Both the position numbers and the translations under genes were made by a program. This document shows positions 36,701 to 47,565 of a DNA stretch of 64,000 bases, piece after piece (the first letter of the stretch is position 1; each line of letters begins with the position of its first letter). Origin of the DNA: Polytrichum commune (lineage: Eukaryota; Streptophyta; Polytrichopsida; Polytrichales; Polytrichaceae); NCBI GenBank assembly GCA_950295325.1, contig OX485806.1:46867169-46931168 (forward strand), in the 5' to 3' direction. Below the pieces are notes generated by a model. That model did no database searches, was not told where the DNA came from, and was given only the letters and a program-made list of their open reading frames with translations.

Positions 36701-38276
36701 GAACATGAATCGAAAAAGAGGTGGAAAACCAATAATTTCTTGTATAGAGAATTAAAAATGTTGTATTATAACAAAAATATCATAAAAATACAAATAAATT
36801 TGCAAATAAATTCAATGTTTATCCCTGTGGATTTTTGGCACAAAAGATCTAGGGTATGGGTAAGATCCGATATGTAAGACCCTCTTGGCAAAGAGTATGA
36901 GGTCATGACCATCATTACAAAGTATTTGTGCAAGCGCGTTGACTATAAAATACTTAGTCTGCTTGCATATTGGTGTCCATATTCATGTTGTGTTGGACTT
37001 AAGCACATCTACCTTACGGGGTTACATGTTTTATGTCTCTAGGTGTGCTGAACCTGTACGTGGCATTGTACCTTTACAATGTCTCTGAACTACATCTTCA
37101 TTGATGAAATCTGAATGTCAGGGGGCCTTGCTTCCTGTGACGCGTGCCAGAGGAAAAATCTAAGTGGTGCTTTAGCTTTGAAAGATTATTTAAGCTTGTG
37201 GCTCAAAAAAATTCTGCAACGCACAGGACTTTGACTTTGGCCCAAGGAAGTTTGTGGCTGACATGTGGTGTGCACGGAAGCAGAGGATAGAAAGTTCTCT
37301 AGGCACAGTACAGTACACCCGCACTTTGTTTAAAATAGCCACAATCTTAAATATCAGGCCACCATAAACGAATCTGATAAACATCTACGCATTATTGTAC
37401 ACTTCGGATTGTGGAAATGCTATTGGGCAGAGGCACTTTCTTCACGATCATATGCTCAGTTTGGGGTGGCCAGATGAACTGGAGCATTTATGCTTGACTA
37501 GATAATGTGCTGTGCATAACCCATTATTGCAAACTTCTGCAGATTCTGTATATACAACCAAGCACAAGCAATTCATCGTCACAGTCTATCCATTTTTTCA
37601 TGAAAGATCCATGGACTGAAGCCACAAAAACATCTCGAATGTACAGGGATCCCTGCAGCTTTCACAAGCATACACACTTTTAACTCGAAGGCCCACAAGC
37701 ACAATTCATAAATCAGAATCTGGATAACTAGTATGTTGAAAAAACAAACTCTGGCTTCAAAACAGGGACTATGGACAAGTGTAGGGCTACATGATTCAGG
37801 AGAAGTATTGAAACTAAGTGTAAGATACAGAAACTATTAGAAAACATAACCCCAAAGCTGGACTTTAATATAGTGCCAAATCGCACACAGATTGAGGTCC
37901 CCGAAAATCTCCATATTAGATTGGCATAATTAATTGATAGAATGTTACATTTTTGTGTATAGAAGTGTATACCCCTCCCTACACAAACTAAGAGGCAGAA
38001 GGGTAAGTCGCAGAGAGCAACAGGACTCACACTAACCCCTCAAACTTCAAAAAGTACCATATTCTTGAGGTATCACCTAAGATTTAAATTTCAAAAAAAA
38101 AAAAAAAAAAAAAAAAAAATTGTACACTCCGGATGCTGTTTGGCATCTGTGGAACCTACAGGTTGTTGGTGGATCATCACAGGCACCCAAATCTACTTGG
38201 ATCACTCTCAAGTATGCAAGATAGAAAGGCATGCTATCCACACTAAGATATCTCAGGGTGCTCTACATAAACTTCA
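36701..38276. other. Spacer downstream of the Dof gene
   Basis: Positions 36961-37010 form the second arm of the inverted repeat with 25164-25213. A run of 27 A lies at 38093-38119. The last few hundred bases before 38277 probably include the 3' untranslated region of the Dof gene. No other gene was seen. Confidence 0.5.
38093..38119. repeat. Poly(A) run of 27 bases
   Basis: An uninterrupted A tract about 160 bp beyond the Dof stop codon. It could be a retroposon tail or a simple repeat. Confidence 0.9.
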
Positions 38277-40361
38277 CTAAGCGGCCACTTCTTCCGCTGT
38301 CTCCACCCTCGGAATCTTGACTTCCCGTACAGCGCAAGTTTCATCAGTTGACTCTGAACTATCCCTCTTCCTACCGGGATCTCCACTTTCTTGTGCAGAG
38401 GCTTGGACGGCCATGTGAGCGACAGGTCTCCATGGCATAGTCCAGCCGCTTTGTTGCATGTTCCAGCCAAAAGGCATCGCAGACATGGCCAGCCCTGGCT
38501 GAGCCATACCGGGCGCCCAGATGCCAGTCCAGACACCTCCAGGAGGTCCACTCCAAATCTGAGTACTCAACGGAGTGCCGGACCCCATAGCTGGTGCTTG
38601 TGGAGGGCAGAAGGAAGCTGCTGACGGCATTAAGCCCATCCCGCTCCATCCAACATTGTAACCATAAGGCCAGGCACCATTGAAAAAACCAAGTGATGCG
38701 GCAGGATGCGTCCATACACTGGCATCAGCCTGTTGAGGTAATTTAACATTCCCTGCTAGGGCGCTCTCGCCAGAGGTATTTACTGTGGAGCTGGCGCAAT
38801 CATCTCTAGTTTCTGTTGTATCTGTCTTACTTCTCGTACGCACTTTACTTATAGTCTCCACCGTCAGATCAGTACCTGCACGGAGAAAATAAACCACAGT
38901 CGGGTATTTTTAAGAACCAAATAACCTTACCACCATTCACCACACCAGTTTCCATTCAAATTAAAGGCTTTGGAAATCGATTGTATAGTCTTAGGAATCA
39001 AGTAAACAGTAAGCAGGCAATAGCCAACTTTCTCTGTGTGGGGAATAGAGAAAGTATCACAAGGAAAAAAGAGGAGGCACCTGCTACTTTAAAAGCACTG
39101 CCCGAAGTATAGACTTTCTGTGCGGCTGGCACCGCTCTGTGAACAATGAAGCTGGACGAAACAATATTCCTGGCAGCCCCTTCCTTGCACGGCGACGGCG
39201 ATGACGCCGACCTGACTCCAGGTAACTCCAGCACAGAAAGAGGAGGACACTGGCTTGAAATCGAAGGCCTCGTCAATTGTCCAGCCTTCACATTCGAAGT
39301 GTGAACGGCAACCGGGGATCCTGAAGAACTGGAAGGGCAGGGCAGCGGTTGCTGAGCACTATCGTAATAATGTCCTCGGACAGTAGTGAGCGCAGAGTTT
39401 TCAGAAATGACCTGCCTTGGTTGCAAGCCTCCATACTTGTTCTTCCTCCTCCCTGCTCCGACTAGAACGTTCCTTAGAGTCCCGCCCGCAGTCCAATACC
39501 TCTGGCAACTCTTGCAGAAATGGCGCGGCTGGTTGATGTTATAGTTGTTATAGTAGCAGAACTTGGTATCCAGGCTGTCGCAACGTGGGCATGCGACCAA
39601 TTTGTCAGGTTTGCGCAAGGGTTGATCTTTGCTTCCAATTTGTTGGTGCTCCTGAGAAAGCTCGTTCTCTGTTTGAACCTGTACGGCTACTTTCTTCTCT
39701 TCGTTGAGTATTCCCATCTCACTTGCAGGCTGAAATTCCGATACCTGTTGAGTGGTCTCGCTACCAGCTGCTACAGGCAATTCACTGTCAACCTTCACCT
39801 CTGCTTTATCGGATTTGGGTCCATCAGAAGTGCCGTGGTCATCAACTACCTCTTCCTCTTCAAGACGCGCAGCTGCTCCGTCAACCACTTCACTCCCTCC
39901 CTGTACAAACACCATGCTTGACTTCGTCAGAACCTTCTAGAGGCTATTCCATCCACTCTTCAAACGCTTGCTACTCCCCTCTTAACGCGTTTTAGAATGC
40001 AAGGGCCAACCGCATATAGCATGACAGAACCGAAGGTACGAGACTTCCCAACACACCGTGATCTAGACAAGATGGGAACAGGGAAAACTAATCACGATGT
40101 CCGCCAATGATGTTTCAATTTACGAGTGTAAGAATCGGACAAACAGACGACCCTCGATTCATACACAAGCTACTCCGAATTATAACACACCTGACTAGTG
40201 CAGGGGGCCGCATCCACAGACGCCACCGCGACATCGACGGTCCCCGAATCCACGCCGCTCCTCACATCAATGGTCCGTCCGAACAACTTAAAACCCGCGT
40301 CCGCACTGCCGCTAGACGCCTCCTTCTCCTCCTTCATCATCCACTTCCTTAGTTTAGACAT
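38277..40361 (-). CDS. CDF-type Dof zinc-finger transcription factor, three exons
   Basis: Predicted nuclear DNA-binding protein of 541 residues. Coding exons on the minus strand: 40361-40191, 39936-39081, 38875-38277; all junctions are GT-AG and in phase. The first exon encodes GFKLFGRTI (residues 23-31), the amino-terminal signature of the cycling Dof factor (CDF) group, so the start at 40361 is preferred to the internal methionine at 39915. The Dof finger follows [11 protein letters not shown] with the spacing CX2CX21CX2C (Cys173, 176, 198, 201) and the family phrases [19 protein letters not shown] and GGTLRN. The carboxy-terminal half is rich in Trp, Pro and Gly ([24 protein letters not shown]), as in CDF proteins; the end at EEVAA is shorter than the usual CDF tail. 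CDF proteins bind AAAG sites and repress flowering or photoperiod targets in angiosperms. The target here is unknown. Confidence 0.95.
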
Positions 40362-40962
40362 TTCCCAACCCCGTCATTCACCACCCTCCGCAAACTCCTC
40401 GCCGTTACAACTCCCAGGAACCCCAGATGCACCCAACCCTCAACTGAACTGTAACCCTGAATCCCTTGAATGCTCAAATCCTGGCTAAAAAAAGCCCTAA
40501 TTCCTTCAGTCGCATCCGACGGTATTGGCCGTTGTTGAGGGCATACTGTGAGGACGTATGAGGGTACGGGTGAAGTTGAAGAGATCCAGGTGATGCAGGT
40601 GCAGAGGTAAAGAAACAGGCGAGATGCAAAGGAACTTTGGAGGCTAACGTAGTATACAAGAGGGGAACGAGGAAAGGCAAAAAGCGTAAAGAACAGGATT
40701 GAGGTCCGCAACCCTTTCAGGCTCTCAACCGATTGCCCGCGGACGGCCTCGGCACTATCCACAGCACCCTTTTCCTTGCTCCCTGGCAAGGGGCAGTTCG
40801 GGCAGCGTCGGGCGGGCGGCGAATCAAAAAAACCCGGGCAGTGCATCCCTCCCTCGCCCACCTCCTCCCATCCTTGTCACTTCTCTTCCTCGTCCTCCAA
40901 GTCCAACCCTGTTGCAAACCCTGATCCAATTAAAAATCTTCAATAACTCACTCACATGGCCT

Positions 40963-40971
40963 CTTTTTATA
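40963..40971 (-). promoter_or_regulatory. Candidate TATA box of the Dof gene
   Basis: The minus strand reads TATAAAAAG, about 600 bp before the start codon at 40361. A start site some 30 bases further on would give a leader of roughly 575 nt. No other TATA-like site as good was seen between. Position and consensus are the only evidence. Confidence 0.4.
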
Positions 40972-41434
40972 CCACTCGAGGCACATGAAATATGAAGCAA
41001 AGGTTACTCTCCGAAGTCTCAACAAAAATGATCTCATCATCAGTTCAATTCATCAAACCCTTTTGGACATTTGCAAGTCTAAGAGCAAGCATGGTTCTAT
41101 TGAATGAATAATCTTTGAGGTTTGAAATTTTGCTTGACTTGGGCTAACATGTACAACACAACATGAGATTCTTTGGCAAACCAAATCTAGATGTTTAGAA
41201 GAATGGTGAACATAATGTGGTACAAGTAAATACTTGAAGGTTTTTGATTTGAGGATTTCACAAATCCATGTTCTTAGATTCAAAAGACTTTAAGTTTTTT
41301 CAAAGAAAGAAAAAGAAAAACTTTAATGCCTCAATGTCGACTTCCACCTAGAAAAAACTTTGTCCAAATGGCATCATCCTTGAGGTTAGAAGCTTCTCAC
41401 ACTACTTATTTCGATTCCAAAAACAAAAGTGAAG
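40972..41434. other. Upstream flank of the Dof gene
   Basis: AT-rich, probably distal promoter. No gene was seen. Confidence 0.4.
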
Positions 41435-41438
41435 TTAA

Positions 41439-42264
41439 CCCCTAAGTGCCCGAGCAACCATATATGGTTGACCAAAAATTTCGGCTCGTTTGTGTGTGGG
41501 CAGGTAAATTCCTTTCACTGCGTAAATTTTTTTGGCGGGCAGTATGGAAGGGCAACTTTTGGATTGAGGCATTTTTTATCAAAAAGAGTACATATTCGAT
41601 TTTAGAGATGGTTGCAAAGGCATATATGTCCGTGATGTAGGGAATGGGTGGAGAAAGTGCTTTACTATTTCCTCAATGTTTCAGCTAATTGGACTATTGT
41701 ACTTGTTTTTGACATCCAAAGAGTTCTCATTATTCATTTCTTTTGAAAAGTGTCGTAGTGGAAAGAGTAAAAAAATTCCGTATTTTTGACCGTCGAATAT
41801 TAGTATTCACAATTACCAATGTGAAGTAATTTGCAATATCAAATCGTCAAGTGTTAAAATAAAGAAAATGCATTTCAAGAATTGCAAGGAGGATTGCGAA
41901 ATGATTGGGATAGCTCTATATGCATACATAGGGTCTTTGGAATCACATTTTCGTATTCTTTCACATGTTGGAGTTGTTCGTGTCACCTCAAATCCCTAAA
42001 AACACTTATGAGCAAATCATACCAACATTGTGGGGAGGGGCGGCATACAAAAAAAAGAATGTATACATTTCTCTTGTTTGAATCTCACAACTCTTATGCA
42101 ATCTTGGTCGCAAAATTGGTATGCATACTAATAAACAAGTTCTTTAAACATCTATACGGTTAGATTTTGGATAAAAGACAAATTCCTCCATTGGGGATTG
42201 TATTAAAGCCATGCACATATTTCTTAGGAAAAGTGCATTTCCGAAAGGCTTGGGCACTTAGGGG
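41439..42264. mobile_element. Non-autonomous inverted-repeat element flanked by TTAA
   Basis: Terminal inverted repeats CCCCTAAGTGCCCGAGC (41439-41455) and its complement at 42248-42264 match at 16 of 17 bases. TTAA flanks each end (41435-41438 and 42265-42268), which fits the piggyBac/Kolobok style of target duplication. Because TTAA is itself palindromic it could instead belong to the repeats. The 826-bp body has no recognisable transposase; the open stretches at 41446 and 41882 match nothing known to me. Confidence 0.75.
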
Positions 42265-42268
42265 TTAA

Positions 42269-45200
42269 ACAATGACCACAATCATGAGATGGGAAAGCTT
42301 AGAACTTGGAAGTTGCTTAAGAATTTGGGAAGTCAACATTGCATTGCGATCAATACACATGAGACTAGAACATGAGGAATGGTCGAGGTCACGGTAGGGT
42401 ATCTCAATTTGAAGATGAGAGTTGAATTAAAGAGCTTGAAACATAGCAAAATGTTGCAAATTTTGTTTTAAATTCAAAGGCTTACTAAATTGGAAGTGCC
42501 AAGTTGCAAGTTGCTACTCTAGTGTGCAATTCCATCATGCAATGCACTGTTGAAATGCCCAAATATGTTAAGTACAGAAATTTGATGACAATTCAACATG
42601 AGTTTTGAATTGAAGTTGTTTTATTATTTCCCTACATTTTCACTCCTATAAGCTTTTGAATACTATTCAAGAACTCTTCTACCTAATTTTTTCTCTATAA
42701 TATGAATTTAAATACCTCGAGTGATGTAGGAAGAAGCTATATGACTAAGCTTAGTGGAGATTTTTGTTTGAATTAGGGGTTTTTGTAAGTTTAGATATCA
42801 AGAACAAGGAAGCGAAGGGGCAAGGGGAAAGGCGTGCAAGAGAGGGATCTACATGCCCGATTTTTTTAAGGGAAGAAATTTGCCCTCCTGCCCCAAACTG
42901 CTTGGCTCACTCCTTGCCCTGGAGGAAAAAGGATGTTGTAGCACGGGTAGAGGAGGGGCAAGGGCAATGTTTGTTGCGTGGCTTTGCGACGTCGGAAGAC
43001 CTACTTTTTAGAATCCCACACCCTTATCCCAACTAATCATGTGTTCATCTTTTTCTAGAGAACAACCCACCACCCCCTTCTCCCTCTCCTACTTAGCTTA
43101 AGTTATATCCCAAGCCCCACCACCACTTGACAACTACAATCTTATTCAAATCATACATAACTTGTCATTAATTATAGCCCCCCACACATGCTTGGTGGTG
43201 AGGCCAGTTGGCGGCTCCCACCAGCAGGGTCAAACTTTTAATTCACTTTATAGTAGTGGCAGCGACTGGGCGCATTGGTCTTGCTACTTGCTCATTCGCT
43301 AATGCGTGAGGTAATTTCATATTATTAGATAATTTTACTCTATTAGATGATTTCACACAAGATAAATCACTACATTTTCACCTTCGCAATGAGTGAGTTT
43401 ACATAGAAGCCACAAATTCATATACCTCTATAACTAGGTGTCCATGGAGATTTTTTGGCATGATCTTTTAAAATCCTATATTTTTTTAAAGTCCAAATGG
43501 TTACATGTTGCGTGGACTTTCGGTTTTTTCTTTATTAATTTGAGATATATTCTCCATATTCTTCTAGAACGATTGATAAGTTTCATGAGGTCTTGTTCAA
43601 TTGGTTATTTGTCAAACTCAACCAGTTCATCTTTGTAACTTAAGGTACACTTTACCAAGCTTGCACCTACAAACAACCCACAAATTCAACTCGTCAAATT
43701 TTGAATGTGATGAGAGTAAATGCCTCTTGGAAATAAGAAGGGAAGCTCTTTAGTAAAAAACATAATTTGAATGTGGTATTATTGTTTGACATGTTAACAT
43801 CTTCTAGTTTTGCTTCATTTATTTGAGTTATATTCTATAGATTCCTCAAAAATTATAGGTAATTATATTGAAGTCTCGAACTTCAACTTGGTTGTTTCTC
43901 ATACTCAACCAATTCATATGTAACTAACCGTTGGTTCCCCATACATAGGCCCACGCTTATTGGCGGCAATGAACGGAGTTCGCCCGTGGGCATTGGTGCC
44001 CACCTCCAGTATGTGTGTCTTGTGCAATTATACTGCACACTCAATGGGTGTACTTTCAGACAAAGTCCGGCCAGGGATTCATGGCACTCATGTATTCTCA
44101 TTAGTGAGAGTTCATTCATCTTTGTGGATGAGATGAACCACTTTAGACACTTCCATACGTCGTCGGCTCCTTGTCTCAAGGGTTTCAAAAATACCAAGTT
44201 TTAGTAGTTTTAAAAATCCTAGTCTAATCTAATGCTTAAGGCACCAATATAAAGGGGTATAGACATAAAAAAAAAAATGCCTCGTATAGAAACAAATGGG
44301 GGCATCTTGTGTTGCCAACCTATCACTACTAATCCGGTTATTTTAAAGAAAAATTAACATGGGCGGACATTAAATACCCCCTCACGAGCTTTTGGAGGTA
44401 TCAAATCCGGGTTGGGGCAACTTTCTAGAGAAATTTTCTAAACCCGACCGGAAATTGTTGTCCGCCTTGCCCAACTTTGAAAAAAACATTGCCCTTGCAT
44501 TCTTGAAGGCCGCTTGACTACAAATCCCATATTGAGTGCACTTCACCTTCAAGGTCTAAAATCCAATATATATATATATATATGTGCATTTCCAATTAGT
44601 AAATAAGCAATTGATTGGGATTTCATTCCGGAAGTGAAACCATCAATGAAGCACGTAATTAACTTGGAGGTCAAAAACATTACAAAATCCTCATTAACAT
44701 TGAGGTTATAATTTTGTGACTTACCATTTAAAATTATCTTTGTCATTCTAATGATAGATTAGTGCAAGTGTTCATAAGATGACCAAAATGAAACAATGAA
44801 GATAGAATATAAAACATATAACAAAAAATTATATAAATATAAATTTCATTTTTAGGTAATATAATATAAGGTATAAATAAATGATATGTTATTTGGAATT
44901 AGACTTGTGGGACAACGTTATGAATGGGGTATACTCAGAAAATCATAAGTTTATGACTATAGCCTATCCGAATTATTGTAATAATTTATCCTCATCACAT
45001 ATTGTATTATCTTTAAAATTACATGGTGTATATTAGTTATTTTAAAATAAATTTAATATTATTGAATTTTTTTTAGTTCACCGATTTATTATAAGGTGAT
45101 ATATATTATTTTTACATATTATAAATGTTTGAGCAATCACACCCGTGCAAAATAAATGAATTATGAACAAAAAAATGTCTATGACAACACGTCATAATTA

Positions 45201-46513
45201 TATATTTCACACGTTGATATCTTGCGATATTTATCAAAATAACCATGTGGAATTCAAAGCCACATCATGGCCTTGAAAACAACTCATGGGAGGTTAAAAA
45301 ATAGGCTTAGAGCATCCAAGGCCACATCATTGCCCCTTGCCAACTAATTAATATTTATAAAATAACTATGAGGGAGAAAATAGATCTTACATCTCAACTC
45401 GGAGTTGTTTCACTAAAGTAAGCTCCATCCGAGCTTCTTGATGGACTCATCTGATTTTCGTTACCGGATGACTTTACTTGAGTGCCACGAATCCCCGGCC
45501 ACAAAGCCCATTCATCTACGTTGTCATCCAAAGTCCCAATGACTTTGAATCAACCATTAGAAGCAACGAATCCTTCAACAATTTTCTTGCTATAATGCGT
45601 GGATGTCACTTTTGCACATGTGTGTAGACAGGTCTTAAATTGTCAATTTTTCCAATTAGCCTACTTCTCCTAGGATATGGAACCCACAATCTGTAGAAGA
45701 AGATTAGCCTATTCAAATTTAGGCTACAGCCATTTCCTCAAAAACAAATTGGAGCTTGTGTGAAAAGCATGTAAGCATTCTTTTGATATATGAAGTGATT
45801 ACCTTCTCATAACTCAAGGTTGCATACTTTAAATTAAAGTAATTATTACAAAGATCGTAGGCTCGTGATTTACCAAGAGATAAGAATTTTGAATGACTCT
45901 TTATAAATGAAAGTAGCAGTGATAAAATAATTTAAATTAAGACATCTATGGGTTAAAGTTTGACAAGCTGATTTTATTTATGATAATCATGATCCAATCT
46001 AATTAACCATATGGTTCTTACGAGAACATTAGCAAATCCATATGTAGGCAACAACGATTATCTTCAAACACATTCGGAGCTCATAGGAAAATCATGTGAG
46101 CATTTTTTAAGACATTCCCCATAAGTCAATATTAAATACCTATGAGTTTAAATAAATGATCTACAAACATGTAGGTTTATGATATGTTGTAGGTTTATAG
46201 TTGATGCAATGCAATCATGTTGCATATTTAAGTGATCGAGGCTCTCATGGCGCTACAAGAATAACGTCTTTTAATTGGCCACGTTGTCTACGTTCCCACC
46301 ATGTGCCTTCGTCGACATTGCATAGCCCTAATTATGGAGTCATCGAGCAACAAGGGAGGACGCACGGAGCCAAACCCCATTTATCTATTGTGGATGCCGA
46401 TGTCCTTCGTTAAGAAGAAAAATCACTTTCTCAAATGTTCTCTACTTGTTCTTTCATGGGTAGTTTTTGGGGTTGCAAGATGTCTTAAGAAGTTGGAACA
46501 TACTAAGGGTTGA
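42269..46513. other. Long spacer without recognisable gene
   Basis: Mostly AT-rich, especially 44760-45250. A short (TA)n run is at 44562-44582. A diverged duplication may link 45750 with 46075 (GGAGCTTGTGTGAAAAGCATG versus a related phrase), with a period of about 325 bp. Several open frames up to about 100 codons are present but none resembles a protein family. Confidence 0.5.
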
Positions 46514-46887
46514 TTCATGCGGGGTCCCAAGTCCTAAGTCCCAAGTCACATGAGGTCAATCCATGTTATCTCAACTGTTGAGAGCATGGTAGTTGGGACT
46601 TACCACTTCACACGGATCTCAAGTCTTAAGTCCCAACTATGACATGGATGCCTACATGACAACATTTTTTGAAGATGAGGCTTGGAACTTGTGTTGTGAG
46701 TTGGATCAAGCAAAAAGCTAGACCCAACTCTCAACCCAAGTCCAACGAATATTTATTCATCAAATAATCAAGATCAGACTTTAATGAGATAAACCATATT
46801 TTAGTGATTACTTGAGACTCACAAGTTGGGACTTTTGCCTCCATGTTGGGACTTGCTAACATGAGTGGGACTTGGGACCCGTGTGAA
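46514..46887. mobile_element. Small inverted-repeat element (MITE-like)
   Basis: The left end TTCATGCGGGGTCCCAAGTCC (from 46514) and the right end, complementary to TTCACACGGGTCCCAAGTCC (ending 46887), form imperfect terminal inverted repeats of about 20 bp. AAGTCCC/GGGACTT recurs throughout the 374-bp body. No coding capacity. Target duplication not resolved, so the superfamily is unknown. Confidence 0.65.
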
Positions 46888-46989
46888 CTGGCTCTAAACC
46901 TTTGCATTCTTATGCCTCTGTTCGTCGTCTCTCTCTTCGGGGGAACTCGTAGCTCTTGCACAGATTTTTCTGATTCCAGCTCTCAATTA

Positions 46990-47565
46990 CAAAAATCATC
47001 TCATCCGTCCACATTCTCGGACTGCATGTTTGAGTTGGTGATGTCGGTAGACCGTTCGTTTGCGTCGGGGGTTTTGGGGTGTGTTCTCAAGTGTCTGCAA
47101 CCCTCGGTGGCTTCGGACACTGAAGTTTGGGGGCTACTGCTTCGGCTAAGGAAGCGTACAATGCCTTCCTGCACGATTTTAGTTCCCGGCTGTGGTACAT
47201 ATACCAGAAAGGTGTGCTCTCTCCCCCTCTCTTCTCCTCCCGCTAGGAAGATGTGTGGTAGATGATGATGATGTTGATTGTGCTCTGTTTTGATTCGCCG
47301 TGGATGTTGATTTGAAAGTTTTTTTGTTCTGTTTTTTAGGTTTTAGGTTATGTGGTTTTGTAGATCGCATGTTTTCACATGTCCTTTGTACCTCTTTGAT
47401 GATGCAACAGATGTTATCTCGGGTTAGGGCACCATGGAAGCTTCGCATCTCTTATGGGTGAATTTTTGGTTGCAGGGTTTGAGTCACTTGGGCAGTCGAA
47501 GCTCACAAACGATGTTGGGTGGGGATGCATGCTACGGAGTGGCCAGATGCTCTTAGCCCAGGCAC
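46990..47565 (+). pseudogene. ATG4 autophagy cysteine protease, 5' fragment
   Basis: ATG4 cleaves the carboxy terminus of ATG8 and also removes it from lipid. The first exon-like part carries VASDTEVWGLL in one frame and, after a frameshift near 47150, EAYNAFLHDFSSRLWYIYQK in the next. A GT donor follows at 47212, and a 264-bp intron ends in AG at 47475. The next exon reads GFESLGQSKLTNDVGWGC, then MLRSGQMLLAQA; the catalytic Cys codon is TGC at 47526-47528. Splice phases agree across the intron. Similarity fades at about 47565 into a stop, where a two-base deletion would explain the loss of the next motif (GRSW). The later exons with the catalytic Asp and His were not found. A real gene with a sequencing error cannot be excluded, but a broken copy is more likely. 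Confidence 0.75.

Noticed and set aside
40349-40861. 170-codon minus-strand frame upstream of the Dof gene
   Set aside because: Lies in the presumed promoter and leader, overlaps the Dof start out of frame and shows no family similarity.
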